A DNA stretch of 64,000 nucleotides. Source: Caballeronia sp. BR00000012568055 (GTDB lineage: Bacteria > Pseudomonadota > Gammaproteobacteria > Burkholderiales > Burkholderiaceae). Positions 18,188-27,161 of the stretch are shown in pieces (the stretch's first letter is position 1; each line of letters opens with the position of its first letter). Under the pieces are notes generated by a model that was given only the letters and a program-made list of their open reading frames with translations, made no database searches and was not told the DNA's origin. The stretch spans positions 89,460 through 153,459 of the forward strand of contig NZ_JAQFVG010000311.1 in NCBI RefSeq assembly GCF_029439455.1, read 5' to 3'. Both the position numbers and the translations under genes were made by a program.

Positions 18188-18272
18188 TCAAAGGAAACAG
18201 GACTGTCGGCGGAGCGCCCTACCGTGAGACTGACGGCAAGTGAGGCGACTTGCCCAGAGGTCTCGAGTCCTG
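18155..18272 (-). ncRNA. Candidate structured small RNA with intrinsic terminator
   Basis: The sequence folds into nested perfect helices: a closing stem 18198-18204 with 18266-18272 (CAGGACT/AGTCCTG); inside it a hairpin 18208-18211/18215-18218 (GGCG/CGCC) and a stem 18226-18230/18260-18264 (GAGAC/GTCTC) capped by a 7-bp hairpin 18235-18241/18248-18254 (GGCAAGT/ACTTGCC). On the minus strand this three-way junction is followed by a terminator hairpin and T-run, so a leftward transcript of about 115-130 bases is likely. AT-rich DNA lies upstream (18273-18345), but no convincing promoter was found. It matches no RNA family I recognise. It could also be a leader element of the GT2 gene, whose start is 240 bases beyond. 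Confidence 0.5.
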
Positions 18273-18478
18273 GTGCTTTGTATTGTTATCTTGTTTGGTT
18301 TAAATATCACTCAGAATTGGGCTAATTTATGATCTTCTTTCAGACGACAATGCGTACCCGCAAAACATTGAGTAAAATTTGCCGATTCTGCCCCTAGCAT
18401 TGCTTCGCCCTGTTATTAGCGATACCCTTACACCTTTAATGGTCGTCGATTTCTGATTCAGCGCGAGGACAGTATTTC

Positions 18479-18973
18479 GTGATACGCGTACGGCTTCTGT
18501 GCTGCATCCTGGGCGCGAGCATCGTTCTGGGGGCATGCGGCAAGGACGAGCCGCGCGGCAATCAGGAACCGGTCGCATCCGCGAGTCAAATGCCGGATCA
18601 GCCGGCGCAGGCGGTCGAGCAGAAACAGGCGCAGCAAACGAGGCAACAGGCGCCGGTCGAAATCGACGCGCGGCAGCCGGACGGCATGGTCGTCGTCCGG
18701 GTCGCGGATATGCCAAGACAGGCGGTCGCGACTTTGCGGCTGATCGAAGCGGGTGGCCCTTTCCCTTACGAAAAGGATGGCGTCGTGTTCGGCAATCGGG
18801 AACGCCTGCTTCCGCGGCATCCGCGCGGCTACTACCACGAATACACGGTTCCGACGCCTCGTTCGAGGGATCGCGGCGCGCGTCGGATCGTATGCGGCGG
18901 ACCGAGGCAGCAGATCGGCGATTGTTACTACTCGGACGACCACTACGCCAGTTTCAAACGCATTGCGGGATAA
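18479..18973 (+). CDS. Guanyl-specific ribonuclease (RNase Sa/N1/T1 family) with lipoprotein-type signal
   Basis: 164 residues from a GTG start at 18479, supported by GAGGAC 8 bases upstream. The N-terminus (VIRVRLLCCILGASIVLGAC) is a signal ending in a lipobox LGAC, so the protein may be lipidated. A Gln/Ala-rich spacer (about 24-60) leads into the microbial RNase domain. The catalytic triad of the RNase Sa pattern is present: Glu in YYHEYTVPTP, Arg in RGARRIVCGG and His in DDHYASF. The family cleaves RNA after guanosine. A barstar-type gene begins 16 bases downstream and presumably protects the cytoplasm from the enzyme. Confidence 0.9.
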   Translation: MIRVRLLCCILGASIVLGACGKDEPRGNQEPVASASQMPDQPAQAVEQKQAQQTRQQAPVEIDARQPDGMVVVRVADMPRQAVATLRLIEAGGPFPYEKDGVVFGNRERLLPRHPRGYYHEYTVPTPRSRDRGARRIVCGGPRQQIGDCYYSDDHYASFKRIAG

Positions 18974-18989
18974 CTACGGGATTAACGGC

Positions 18990-19583
18990 ATGAGCGACAA
19001 CATCTACGCGCACGACCACGGCGTCGCGAGTGATTTTCTCGCCACCGGCGATGGCAACCTGTTCCAGCGAGTACTTCGGCTACGCATGACAGAACACGAC
19101 ATTAGACCCGAGGACGAGACCAGCCCGGCGCAAGCGGAAGCCGAAGCCCATGCGGCGCATCCGGCGCACCCCGACGAGGAGCCGGAAGCGCTGTTCGCGA
19201 CCGTGAGGCCGAACATCGTTCAGTCCATTCGCGCGTTTCGTGTGCAGGATCTGGCGGACGAGGCGAACAAGCTGGGCCAGCATTTCCTCTACGCGTATCT
19301 CGGTCAGGCGCAGAGCAAGCAGGAAGTGCTCGAAACCATCGCGCTGTCGTTTTTGTTTCCCAAGCACTTCGGCAAGAATTACGACGCGCTGTACGACTCG
19401 TTGACCGATCTCGTGCATAAAGCCGGATCGCAACCGGGTTTCGTGATCGTGCTGGAGCAAATGCCGATCGCGCAGAAATTCGATAAAGAAGGGCGCGAAG
19501 TGCTGCTCGATGTGTTCCGCGACGCCGCCGAATTCTGGGCGGAGCGCAAGGTCGCGTTTCGGGTGTTTTACTCGTTCGTCTGA
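18990..19583 (+). CDS. Barstar-family ribonuclease inhibitor
   Basis: 197 residues from ATG 18990 (MSDNIYAHDHG), 16 bases after the ribonuclease stop. The C-terminal half is barstar-like (FRVQDLADEANKLGQHFLYA, SKQEVLETIALSFLFPKHFG, KNYDALYDSLTDL, FRVFYSF). The N-terminal ~90 residues form an acidic, Ala/Glu/His-rich extension not found in the classic ~90-residue barstar. It has no signal peptide, so it should act in the cytoplasm and bind nascent or mislocalised ribonuclease. Confidence 0.88.
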   Translation: MSDNIYAHDHGVASDFLATGDGNLFQRVLRLRMTEHDIRPEDETSPAQAEAEAHAAHPAHPDEEPEALFATVRPNIVQSIRAFRVQDLADEANKLGQHFLYAYLGQAQSKQEVLETIALSFLFPKHFGKNYDALYDSLTDLVHKAGSQPGFVIVLEQMPIAQKFDKEGREVLLDVFRDAAEFWAERKVAFRVFYSFV

Positions 19584-19608
19584 TTTCCCGCGCTTTCCGA
19601 AGAGATTC

Positions 19609-19644
19609 AGCCTGACAGGCTTTGCCCGTCAGGCTGTTTTCGTT
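19609..19644. terminator. Intrinsic terminator between barstar gene and rsmE
   Basis: Stem AGCCTGAC / GTCAGGCT (19609-19616 with 19628-19635) followed by GTTTTCGTTT. It sits between the converging barstar and rsmE genes and best suits the plus strand. Confidence 0.75.
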
Positions 19645-19674
19645 TCTGCGCGCTCGATCCCGGCTTCGATTCGC

Positions 19675-20412
19675 TTACCAGCCGCCCCACCGCGCGGCCA
19701 GCGCCGCCAGCACCGCAATCCCCGCCGTTTCCGTGCGCAACACGCGCGGGCCGAGTCCGAGCGTCGAGAATCCCGCCGCGACGATCGCCTCTTCTTCTGA
19801 TGGCGAGAACCCCGCTTCCGGGCCGATCAGCAAGGTCACGGTGCCTGACGGCGGATCGGCGGGGAGCGTAGCGAAACTTAATTCAGCGCGTGGCGACAGC
19901 AACAAGCGCAAGTCTCCTGTCGATGCCTCCGGCAAGTCATCGAGCCAATCGTCGAGATCGCGCGGCGGCGCGACGTCCGGTACGCGATTGCGCCCGCATT
20001 GCTCGCACGCCGCGCGCACCAGCGCCTGCCAATGAGCCTGACGCTTGAGCGCCCGCTCGCCCGCCAGCCGCACGACGCCGCGTTCCGCCGTGATCGGCGC
20101 GATGGCGCTGACACCGAGTTCCACGGTTTTTTCGATCAGCCAATCCATCTTGTCGCCGCCCGCGACACCTTGCGCCAGCATCACGCGATACGGCGGCTCA
20201 GCCTCACGCGGATCGTGAGAATCGATACGCGCGCTCGCCGCGCGTTTGGCGATTTCCACCAGCTCCGCGCGATACTCGCCGCCCGCGCCATCGAACAGGG
20301 TGATGAGGTCGCCGGTTTGCAGGCGCAGCACGTGAACGTGGCGCACGACGTCGTCGGGAAGGGGAAGGGTGTGACCCACGGAGAGCGGGCCGTCAACATG
20401 AAAACGTGGCAT
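19675..20412 (-). CDS. rsmE: 16S rRNA (uracil-1498-N3)-methyltransferase RsmE
   Basis: 245 residues (MPRFHVDGPLSVG). An N-terminal PUA-like barrel (residues 1-75) is followed by a SPOUT methyltransferase domain. The knot motifs are LLIGPEAGFSPSEEEA near 195 and LGPRVLRTETA near 222, which bind S-adenosylmethionine, and MDWLIEKTVELGVSAI near 90 is typical of the family. It methylates U1498 in the decoding region of the 30S subunit. It is followed leftward by the terminator at 19609-19644, and the VOC gene lies upstream on the same strand with 54 bases between. Confidence 0.95.
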   Translation of the reverse strand: MPRFHVDGPLSVGHTLPLPDDVVRHVHVLRLQTGDLITLFDGAGGEYRAELVEIAKRAASARIDSHDPREAEPPYRVMLAQGVAGGDKMDWLIEKTVELGVSAIAPITAERGVVRLAGERALKRQAHWQALVRAACEQCGRNRVPDVAPPRDLDDWLDDLPEASTGDLRLLLSPRAELSFATLPADPPSGTVTLLIGPEAGFSPSEEEAIVAAGFSTLGLGPRVLRTETAGIAVLAALAARWGGW

Positions 20413-20466
20413 GAAGTGTCGATCGCGGACTTTACGGCCCGCGGATAGGTGAGATGCCTGAAAAAC

Positions 20467-20880
20467 TCAGCGCAGATGCCGTGCAATCGCCCAGCGATAA
20501 CCGTCCGGATCTTCGATCTGCGCGAAGCGGTCGCCCCAGAACTGGTCCTGCGGCTCGATCAGCGGTTTTGCGCCGACGGCCAGCGCCTGCGTAAAGGTTG
20601 CATCGACGTCATCGACGTACAGATAAAACGACTGCGGCGCCATTTGCCCGGCGCTTTTCGGCGTGCGCGCCTGCGAACCGTACGCGCCCTCGGGCGCGAA
20701 CATCACGATCAACTGCCCGCGATACGTCATTTCCACGTGGATGACGGTGCCGTCGTCGTTCACGCTGTCGCGCACCACGAAGCCCAGCGCCTTCTCGTAG
20801 AAGCCGATGCTCACGCGCGCGTCTTTCACGGTGAGGTAGGGCGTGAGCCAGGGCACATCGGCGGGGCGTGGGTCGGTCAT
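20467..20880 (-). CDS. VOC-superfamily (glyoxalase/PhnB-like) protein
   Basis: 137 residues from ATG 20880 (MTDPRPADVPW), preceded by a good AAGGAG; an open extension to 20952 is not needed. It shows the paired beta-alpha-beta-beta-beta modules of the vicinal oxygen chelate fold (LTPYLTVKDARVSIGFYEKA near 12 and YLYVDDVDATFTQALAVGA near 88), ending with QIEDPDGYRWAIARHL. Members include dioxygenases, isomerases and resistance proteins; the substrate cannot be told from sequence. It may be co-transcribed with rsmE. Confidence 0.85.
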   Translation of the reverse strand: MTDPRPADVPWLTPYLTVKDARVSIGFYEKALGFVVRDSVNDDGTVIHVEMTYRGQLIVMFAPEGAYGSQARTPKSAGQMAPQSFYLYVDDVDATFTQALAVGAKPLIEPQDQFWGDRFAQIEDPDGYRWAIARHLR

Positions 20881-21235
20881 CGAAAGCACTCCTTGAAGCC
20901 TTGCTGCGATCGTACGGTGAAAAGTATTTTGCCATGAAGATTCGCGAACCATCGGAGGTTTGCAAGCGTCCTGACCGCATGGCGAGGCCTGCGCTGCACG
21001 TAACGTGCCCGCACCGTGCTCATGCTATGTAGCGCATCCGGGCGATGCTTTGGCGGCCAGCGGTGCGCCTGTCAATCGGAGCGCTCTGTTAGAATGACGG
21101 CCTCCCGATCCTCGTCGTTTCTCGTCGTCCGGTCCTGAAAATACGTTGTGTGCCACGGGTCCGGCGCGTCGTAAAGATTCACCACGGATCATTTCAGCAT
21201 CAGCCCGGAAGCTCTCGAAGCACTCGACACCCGAC
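20881..21235. other. Divergent promoter region between the VOC gene and tkt
   Basis: 355 bases. No gene or strong hairpin seen. A TTAGAAT element near 21089-21095 could be the -10 of tkt, but no well-spaced -35 accompanies it. Short open frames here are shadows. Confidence 0.4.
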
Positions 21236-23290
21236 ATGACGACCCCGACCCCCGCTCAGTCCGCCCTCATGGCCAACGCAATCCGCGCGCTCGCCATGGA
21301 CGCCGTTCAACAAGCCAATTCCGGTCACCCCGGCATGCCGATGGGCATGGCCGAGATCGGCGTCGCGCTGTGGTCGCGCCATCTGAAGCACAATCCGGCG
21401 AATCCGCACTGGTTCGACCGCGACCGTTTCGTTCTGTCGAACGGTCACGGTTCCATGCTGCTGTATTCGCTGCTGCACCTCACCGGCTACGACTTGCCGA
21501 TGAGCGAACTCAAGAATTTCCGTCAACTGCACTCGAAGACGCCGGGCCATCCGGAATACGGCATGACGGTCGGCGTCGAAACGACCACCGGCCCGCTCGG
21601 TCAGGGCGTGGGCAACGCGGTCGGCATGGCGCTGGCAGAAACGCTGCTCGCCGCCGAATTCAACAAGGCCGACGCGAAGATCGTCGATCACTACACGTAC
21701 GTTTTCCTGGGCGACGGCTGCCTGATGGAAGGCATCTCGCACGAAGCCTGCTCGCTCGCGGGCACGCTCAAGCTGAACAAGCTGATCGCGCTGTACGACG
21801 ACAACGGCATTTCCATCGACGGTCACGTGGAGCACTGGTTCCACGACGACACACCCAAGCGCTTCGAAGCGTACGGCTGGAACGTGATCCGCGCCGTGGA
21901 CGGCCATAACGTCGATGCAGTCGATGCCGCCATCGCACAAGCCAAGAAGTCGGACAAGCCGACGCTGATTTGCTGCCGCACGGTGATCGGCAAGGGCGCG
22001 CCGACCAAGGCGGGCGGTCACGACGCGCACGGCGCGCCGCTCGGCGACAAGGAAATCGCGGCGACGCGCGCGGCGATCGGCTGGAACTACGGTCCGTTCG
22101 AGATTCCGCAGGAGGTGTATTCGGCGTGGGACGCGAAGGAACAAGGCTCGCACGCTGAAAGCCAATGGAACAAATCGTTCGATGCCTACAAGGCGAAGTA
22201 CGGTCACGAAGCCAGCGAATTCACGCGCCGCATGAGCGGCGAGCTGCCCGCGAACTGGGCCGAAGCCGCGGCGAAGATCATCGAAGACGCGAATCAGAAG
22301 GCCGAAACCATTGCGACGCGCAAGGCATCGCAGAACACCATCGAAGGGCTGGCGGCGGCGCTGCCGGAACTGCTCGGCGGATCGGCGGATTTGACGGGCT
22401 CGAATCTGACCAACTGGAAGGCATCGAAGGCGGTGCGCGCGGCGGGCGATCAGGAAAACGCCAATCCCGATCACGCGGGCATTCAGTGGGGCAATCACAT
22501 CAATTACGGCGTGCGCGAATTCGGCATGAGCGCGGCCATCAACGGTCTGGCGGTGCACGGCGGGTATCGTCCGTTCGGCGGCACGTTCCTGACGTTCTCG
22601 GACTACAGCCGCAACGCGCTGCGCGTCGCCGCGCTGATGAAGTCGCGCTCGATCTTCGTGTTCACGCACGATTCCATCGGCTTGGGTGAAGACGGCCCGA
22701 CGCACCAGTCGATCGAACATGTTTCCAGCCTGCGCCTGATCCCGAATCTGCAAACGTGGCGTCCGGCGGATACCGTCGAAACCGCAGTGGCCTGGACGCA
22801 CGCAATTGCCCATCACGGTCCGTCGACGCTGATCTTCAGCCGTCAGAACCTGCAATATTCGAAGCGTGACGACGTGCAGATCGCGAATATCGCCAAGGGC
22901 GGTTACGTGCTGCACGACTGGAACGACGATATCCCGGCGCGCAAGATCATTCTGCTGGCGACCGGCTCGGAAGTGCAGCTCGCCATGCAGGCGGTCGAAG
23001 CGCTGGCGAAGGAAGGCATCGGCGCGCGCGTGGTGTCGATGCCCTGCACGAACGTGTTCGACAAGCAAGACGCGGAGTATCGCGAGCGTGTGCTGCCCAA
23101 GGGCGTGGCGCGCGTGGCGATCGAAGCGGGTGTCACGGATTTCTGGCGCAAGTACGTGGGCCTCGAAGGCGGCGTGGTCGGTATCGACACGTTCGGTGAG
23201 TCGGCTCCGGCAGGCGCGCTGTTCAAGCACTTCGGCTTCACCGTCGAGAACGTCGTAGCGACGGCGAAGAGCGTGCTGAACGCCGCCTGA
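21236..23290 (+). CDS. tkt: Transketolase
   Basis: 684 residues from ATG 21236 ([11 protein letters not shown]); the frame is open upstream to 21146, but homology to transketolase begins at [20 protein letters not shown]. The thiamine diphosphate binding motif starts at [13 protein letters not shown] near residue 160 and ends in [12 protein letters not shown] near 188. The pyrimidine domain ([18 protein letters not shown] near 475) and a C-terminal domain follow. It transfers two-carbon ketol units in the pentose phosphate pathway. gap follows 47 bases downstream, an arrangement linking pentose phosphate and lower glycolysis. Confidence 0.97.
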   Translation: MTTPTPAQSALMANAIRALAMDAVQQANSGHPGMPMGMAEIGVALWSRHLKHNPANPHWFDRDRFVLSNGHGSMLLYSLLHLTGYDLPMSELKNFRQLHSKTPGHPEYGMTVGVETTTGPLGQGVGNAVGMALAETLLAAEFNKADAKIVDHYTYVFLGDGCLMEGISHEACSLAGTLKLNKLIALYDDNGISIDGHVEHWFHDDTPKRFEAYGWNVIRAVDGHNVDAVDAAIAQAKKSDKPTLICCRTVIGKGAPTKAGGHDAHGAPLGDKEIAATRAAIGWNYGPFEIPQEVYSAWDAKEQGSHAESQWNKSFDAYKAKYGHEASEFTRRMSGELPANWAEAAAKIIEDANQKAETIATRKASQNTIEGLAAALPELLGGSADLTGSNLTNWKASKAVRAAGDQENANPDHAGIQWGNHINYGVREFGMSAAINGLAVHGGYRPFGGTFLTFSDYSRNALRVAALMKSRSIFVFTHDSIGLGEDGPTHQSIEHVSSLRLIPNLQTWRPADTVETAVAWTHAIAHHGPSTLIFSRQNLQYSKRDDVQIANIAKGGYVLHDWNDDIPARKIILLATGSEVQLAMQAVEALAKEGIGARVVSMPCTNVFDKQDAEYRERVLPKGVARVAIEAGVTDFWRKYVGLEGGVVGIDTFGESAPAGALFKHFGFTVENVVATAKSVLNAA

Positions 23291-23337
23291 GCACTTGCAT
23301 CAGTGGAGAAGGTTTTTTTAAGCCAAGGAGATAGACC

Positions 23338-24348
23338 ATGACGATTCGCGTTGCAATCAACGGCTACGGCCGCATCGGCCGCAACACGCTGCGCGCTTTC
23401 TATGAGAACGGCAAGAAACACGACATCGAGATCGTCGCCATCAACGATCTGGGCGATGCCAAGACCAACGCTCACCTGACGCAATACGACACGGCGCACG
23501 GCAAGTTCCCGGGCGAAGTGTCGGTGGACGGCGACTACCTCGTCGTCAATGGCGACAAGATCCGCGTGCTGGCGAACCGCAACCCGGCCGAACTGCCGTG
23601 GGGCGAGCTGAAGGTTGACGTGGTGTTCGAGTGCACGGGCTTCTTCACGACGAAGGAAAAGGCCAGCGCGCACATCAAGGGCGGCGCGAAGAAGGTCATC
23701 ATCTCGGCGCCGGGCGGCAAGGACGTGGACGCGACCATCGTGTATGGCGTGAACCACAACGTGCTGAAGGCATCGGATACGGTGATCTCGAACGCATCGT
23801 GCACGACGAACTGTCTCGCGCCGATGGTCAAGCCGCTGAACGACAAGATCGGTCTGGTGAATGGTCTGATGACCACCATCCACGCTTACACGAACGATCA
23901 GGTTCTGACCGACGTGTATCACGAAGATCTGCGCCGCGCGCGCTCGGCGACGCACAGCCAGATTCCGACCAAGACGGGCGCTGCATCGGCGGTCGGTTTA
24001 GTGTTGCCGGAACTGAACGGCAAGCTCGACGGCTACGCGATCCGCGTTCCGACGATCAACGTGTCGGTCGTCGATCTGTCGTTCATCGCCGCGCGCGACA
24101 CGACGGTCGAGGAAGTCAACAAGATCATGAAGGAAGCGTCGGAAGGCGCGATGAAGGGCGTGCTCGGCTACAACGACGCGCCGCTCGTCTCGATCGACTA
24201 CAACCACAACCCGGCTTCGTCGACGTTCGATTCGACGCTGACCAAGGTGTCGGGCCGTCTGGTGAAGGTGTCGAGCTGGTACGACAACGAGTGGGGCTTC
24301 TCGAACCGCATGCTGGATACGGCGGTTGCCTTGGCCAACGCGAAGTAA
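23338..24348 (+). CDS. gap: Glyceraldehyde-3-phosphate dehydrogenase, type I
   Basis: 336 residues from ATG 23338, with a strong AAGGAGAT site upstream. The NAD-binding start is [16 protein letters not shown], and the catalytic cysteine lies in the signature [12 protein letters not shown] near residue 155. The C-terminal half holds the usual [13 protein letters not shown]. It oxidises glyceraldehyde 3-phosphate to 1,3-bisphosphoglycerate. It follows tkt in an apparent operon and ends at a strong terminator. Confidence 0.98.
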   Translation: MTIRVAINGYGRIGRNTLRAFYENGKKHDIEIVAINDLGDAKTNAHLTQYDTAHGKFPGEVSVDGDYLVVNGDKIRVLANRNPAELPWGELKVDVVFECTGFFTTKEKASAHIKGGAKKVIISAPGGKDVDATIVYGVNHNVLKASDTVISNASCTTNCLAPMVKPLNDKIGLVNGLMTTIHAYTNDQVLTDVYHEDLRRARSATHSQIPTKTGAASAVGLVLPELNGKLDGYAIRVPTINVSVVDLSFIAARDTTVEEVNKIMKEASEGAMKGVLGYNDAPLVSIDYNHNPASSTFDSTLTKVSGRLVKVSSWYDNEWGFSNRMLDTAVALANAK

Positions 24349-24373
24349 GTTTTTTCGCTGGCGCTGAAGTAAA

Positions 24374-24404
24374 AAAAGCCGCTCCTCGGAGCGGCTTTTG
24401 TTTT
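24374..24404. terminator. Bidirectional terminator between gap and the YidB-like gene
   Basis: A perfect 12-bp stem (AAAAGCCGCTCC / GGAGCGGCTTTT, two-base loop) is followed by GTTTT on the plus strand, with an A-run on the other side serving the converging minus-strand gene. Confidence 0.93.
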
Positions 24405-24416
24405 GGTGCGATCGTG

Positions 24417-24806
24417 CTACGCGAACTTCTCTTTGAGAAACGATACGACGTAAGGCGTCGCCGCTGCCGCGACCATCGACGCCGTGGAAGGATCGATACC
24501 CATACGCGCGCCGATCGCTTCGGCAACGCGCCCGGTCAGCACGCCTTCGCCGCCTTCTTCCATCGATTTGAAAACGCCGTCGCCACGCACGAGACCGGCG
24601 GCGAACGCAGCGAAGAAACTCTTGCCGGGATTGTTGCCGAGCAGACCGCCGCCTTGTTCCTCGACATGCGAATGCGCAGTTTCTGCAGCGGTACTAAGCA
24701 TTTGCTGACTATCTTCGGGACTGATGCCCTGATCCGTCAGTGCTTGCTGAGCCTGAGCGCCATGCTCCGAAGAGAGAAATTCCGATACCAGTTGTTGCAT
24801 GTCCAT
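24417..24806 (-). CDS. YidB-like DUF937 protein
   Basis: 129 residues from ATG 24806 (MDMQQLVSEFLS), with GAGGAG 8 bases upstream. It matches the DUF937/YidB pattern: a helical N-terminal half and a glycine-rich centre (QGGGLLGNNPGKSFFAAFAAG) leading to GRVAEAIGARMGIDPSTASMVAAAATPYVVSFLKE. There is no signal peptide or membrane segment. The function of the family is unknown. It is a single gene converging on gap. Confidence 0.82.
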   Translation of the reverse strand: MDMQQLVSEFLSSEHGAQAQQALTDQGISPEDSQQMLSTAAETAHSHVEEQGGGLLGNNPGKSFFAAFAAGLVRGDGVFKSMEEGGEGVLTGRVAEAIGARMGIDPSTASMVAAAATPYVVSFLKEKFA

Positions 24807-24910
24807 CGACGCTACTCCTCTTGATGTTTGTTGAACGCAGGGCAGCGCAAGCTGATCGAAATTTCTTTCGTGCATTGCCCTCGTTGAGACAGGGAACATC
24901 GCCAGAAGTT

Positions 24911-25606
24911 TTATGCGTCGCGCGGGACGGGGAAGTGCACGCCGGCGCGTTGCGCAGCGTTCACGATATGCCGCTCGATCGCGGTGCCAGCCTGCTCGCC
25001 GTCGCGCGCTTTGAGCGCATCGATGATGAGCGCGTGTTCGTGATACGTCGATAGCACCAGCTCACGCCGATAAAACGGCAAGCGCTGGCTCTCTTTCATG
25101 ATGTCCGCACTGCCGCGCAGAATCGATTCGATCGCCGCATTGCCCGCAAGACTCACGATGCGCATATGAAATGCGAAATCGAGTTGCGCCGCCTCTTCCA
25201 GTTCGGCTTCTTCGAGCGCGCCTCGCAGCGACGTGAGGTTGTCATCGAGCCAGTCGATATCCGCATCGCCGATGGAATTCGCCGCGAGCCGCGCGACGAA
25301 GCCTTCCAGCGCGAAACGCATCTGATACGTGTCCGGCAGCGACGCCTGATCCGCGAATCGCCACGGATGCGCGTTGCTCGCCTGCGCGTTGCTCACATAC
25401 ACGCCTTTGCCCGGACGGATATGCAGCATGCCGAGCGCTTCGAGCGTCGAAAGCGCCTCACGTAACGATGCACGGCTGATCGCCAGTTCTTCGGAAAGCT
25501 GACGCTGCGCGGGCAGCAGGCTTCCCACCGGATACAGGCTCGATTCGATGCGCTCGCGAATGGTCGCGATGGCGGCATCGGTGACGGTATGCGGAACGTT
25601 CTTCAT
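24911..25606 (-). CDS. FadR-subfamily GntR transcriptional regulator of the ureide operon
   Basis: 231 residues from ATG 25606 (MKNVPHTVTD). The N-terminal winged helix includes GSLLPAQRQLSEELAISRASLREALSTLEALGM (about residues 29-61), and the C-terminal FCD all-alpha ligand domain carries the D...H...H pattern of the subfamily (DFAFHMRIV near 146, YHEHALIIDAL near 194 and RHIVNA near 219). It diverges from a DctA-family transporter, allantoicase and ureidoglycolate lyase. A perfect FadR-type inverted repeat lies between them (25751-25765). It is probably the local repressor, responding to a ureide or a related intermediate. Confidence 0.88.
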   Translation of the reverse strand: MKNVPHTVTDAAIATIRERIESSLYPVGSLLPAQRQLSEELAISRASLREALSTLEALGMLHIRPGKGVYVSNAQASNAHPWRFADQASLPDTYQMRFALEGFVARLAANSIGDADIDWLDDNLTSLRGALEEAELEEAAQLDFAFHMRIVSLAGNAAIESILRGSADIMKESQRLPFYRRELVLSTYHEHALIIDALKARDGEQAGTAIERHIVNAAQRAGVHFPVPRDA

Positions 25607-25750
25607 GCGATGAAAGCAGATTTGGCCGGTCTGACCGCCATTGTATGCGCGTGTCCGGTGCGCGTGTGCACCACGAATGCGGCAGGGTAAACCGGTAGCT
25701 CGCGTTCCTTGACGTGCATATATTGGCTTCCTAATATCCATCATCAAAGC

Positions 25751-25765
25751 ACTGGTCGGACCAGT
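25751..25765. promoter_or_regulatory. FadR/GntR-type operator
   Basis: ACTGGTCGGACCAGT is a perfect 7+1+7 inverted repeat of the TGGTCnnACCA class bound by FadR-subfamily regulators. An outer pair GCACTG / CAGTGC (25749-25754 and 25771-25776) adds further symmetry. It lies 145 bases upstream of the regulator start and 52 bases upstream of the transporter start. Confidence 0.8.
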
Positions 25766-25817
25766 CGGAACAGTGCTCCAAACCCCTAAATTGATTAGAC
25801 GATTGAGGAGAACGGTC

Positions 25818-27140
25818 GTGGCGAGATTCCTGAATTCGCTGTTTGGCAGAGTGATGATCGCGCTGGTCATCGGTATTGTGGTTGGCGCGCTATTTCCGCA
25901 TTTCGGGCAATCGCTCAGGCCGCTCGGCGACGGCTTTCTGAAGCTCATCAAGATGGTGATCGCGCCGATCGTGTTCTGCGTGGTCGTCAGCGGCATGGCG
26001 AGCGCGGGCGATCTGAAGAAAGTCGGGCGCGTCGGGCTGAAGGCGGTCGTCTACTTCGAAATCATGACGACGCTGGCGTTGATCATCGGCGCGATTCTGG
26101 CGTGGATCACCAAGCCGGGCGTGGGCATGAACATCGACCTGCATTCGCTCGATGCTTCCGCGCTCACCACCTACACCGAGCACGCCAAGAGCCTCAAGGA
26201 CACCGCCGGCTTTCTGCTGAAGATCATTCCCGACACCGCCATCGATGCCTTCGCCAAAGGCGACATCCTGCAAGTGCTGGTGTTTGCCGTGCTGTTCGGC
26301 TCCGCCCTCTCGATGCTCGGCGACAAGGCGCAGCGCGTGACGGTGTTCATCGACGAGCTGTCGGCGATTTTCTTCCGCATCATGGGCTTCATCATCAAGC
26401 TCGCGCCGCTGGGCGTGCTCGGCGCGATTGCTTTCACGACGGGGCAGTACGGCGTGGCATCGCTCAAGCAACTGGGCCTGCTGGTGGCCGTGTTCTACGT
26501 GAGCTGCTTCCTGTTCGTGTTCGTCGTGCTGGCCGTGGTCATGCGCCTCGCGGGCTTCTCCATCTTCAAGCTGGTGCGCTATCTGCGCGAAGAATTGTCG
26601 ATCGTGCTCGGCACCGCTTCGTCGGACGCTGTGCTGCCGCAGATCATGCGCAAGCTCGAATGGATGGGCGTGAAGGACTCGACCGTCGGCCTCGTGATTC
26701 CGACCGGCTACTCGTTCAATCTCGATGGTTTTTCGATCTATCTGACGCTCGCGGTGATCTTTATCGCGCAGGCCACGAATACGCCGCTGTCGCTGCATGA
26801 CCTGATCGTGGTGGTGCTGGTGTCGCTGGTGACGTCGAAGGGCGCGCATGGTATTCCCGGCTCGGCCATCGTGATTCTCGCCGCGACGCTCTCCGCCATT
26901 CCCGCGATTCCCGTGCTCGGCCTCGTGCTGATTCTGCCGGTGGACTGGTTCGTGGGTATCGCGCGGGCGGTGACGAATCTGATCGGCAACTGCGTGGCGA
27001 CGGTGGTCGTCGCCGTGTGGGAAAACGATATCGACCGGGCGCGCGCCAAGCGTGTGCTCGACCAGGACGCGGACTATCGCTTCGTGCCTGCCGCGCCGGA
27101 AGCCGCGCACGGCGGTCATGAAAACGCGCACGCAATCTAA
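25818..27140 (+). CDS. DctA-type dicarboxylate/amino acid:cation symporter (DAACS family)
   Basis: 440 residues from a GTG at 25818 (read VARFLNSLFGRVMIAL), with GAGGAG 7 bases upstream; the longer ATG frame from 25773 is not favoured. There are about eight hydrophobic segments and the DAACS core: VIPTGYSFNLDGFSIYLT near 294, LVTSKGAHGIPGSAIVILAA near 335, and ARAVTNLIGNCVATVVVA near 390. Typical DctA takes up C4-dicarboxylates with Na+ or H+. It is the first gene of the operon with allantoicase and ureidoglycolate lyase, so a ureide, allantoate or glyoxylate-related substrate is suggested by context only. Confidence 0.9.
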   Translation: MARFLNSLFGRVMIALVIGIVVGALFPHFGQSLRPLGDGFLKLIKMVIAPIVFCVVVSGMASAGDLKKVGRVGLKAVVYFEIMTTLALIIGAILAWITKPGVGMNIDLHSLDASALTTYTEHAKSLKDTAGFLLKIIPDTAIDAFAKGDILQVLVFAVLFGSALSMLGDKAQRVTVFIDELSAIFFRIMGFIIKLAPLGVLGAIAFTTGQYGVASLKQLGLLVAVFYVSCFLFVFVVLAVVMRLAGFSIFKLVRYLREELSIVLGTASSDAVLPQIMRKLEWMGVKDSTVGLVIPTGYSFNLDGFSIYLTLAVIFIAQATNTPLSLHDLIVVVLVSLVTSKGAHGIPGSAIVILAATLSAIPAIPVLGLVLILPVDWFVGIARAVTNLIGNCVATVVVAVWENDIDRARAKRVLDQDADYRFVPAAPEAAHGGHENAHAI

Positions 27141-27161
27141 AACTTCACTGAGAGACTTGAA

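Larger units (their letters stand above)
17916..18478. other. Intergenic region between the GT2 gene and the ribonuclease gene
   Basis: 563 bases between divergent genes. The middle holds the candidate structured RNA and its terminator (18155-18272). The part from 18273 to 18460 is AT-rich and probably carries the ribonuclease promoter. Open frames here are short and unconvincing. Confidence 0.45.

Noticed and set aside
18327-18716. Minus-strand open frame overlapping the start of the ribonuclease gene
   Set aside because: Arg/Pro-rich shadow; the ribonuclease gene on the plus strand is well supported.
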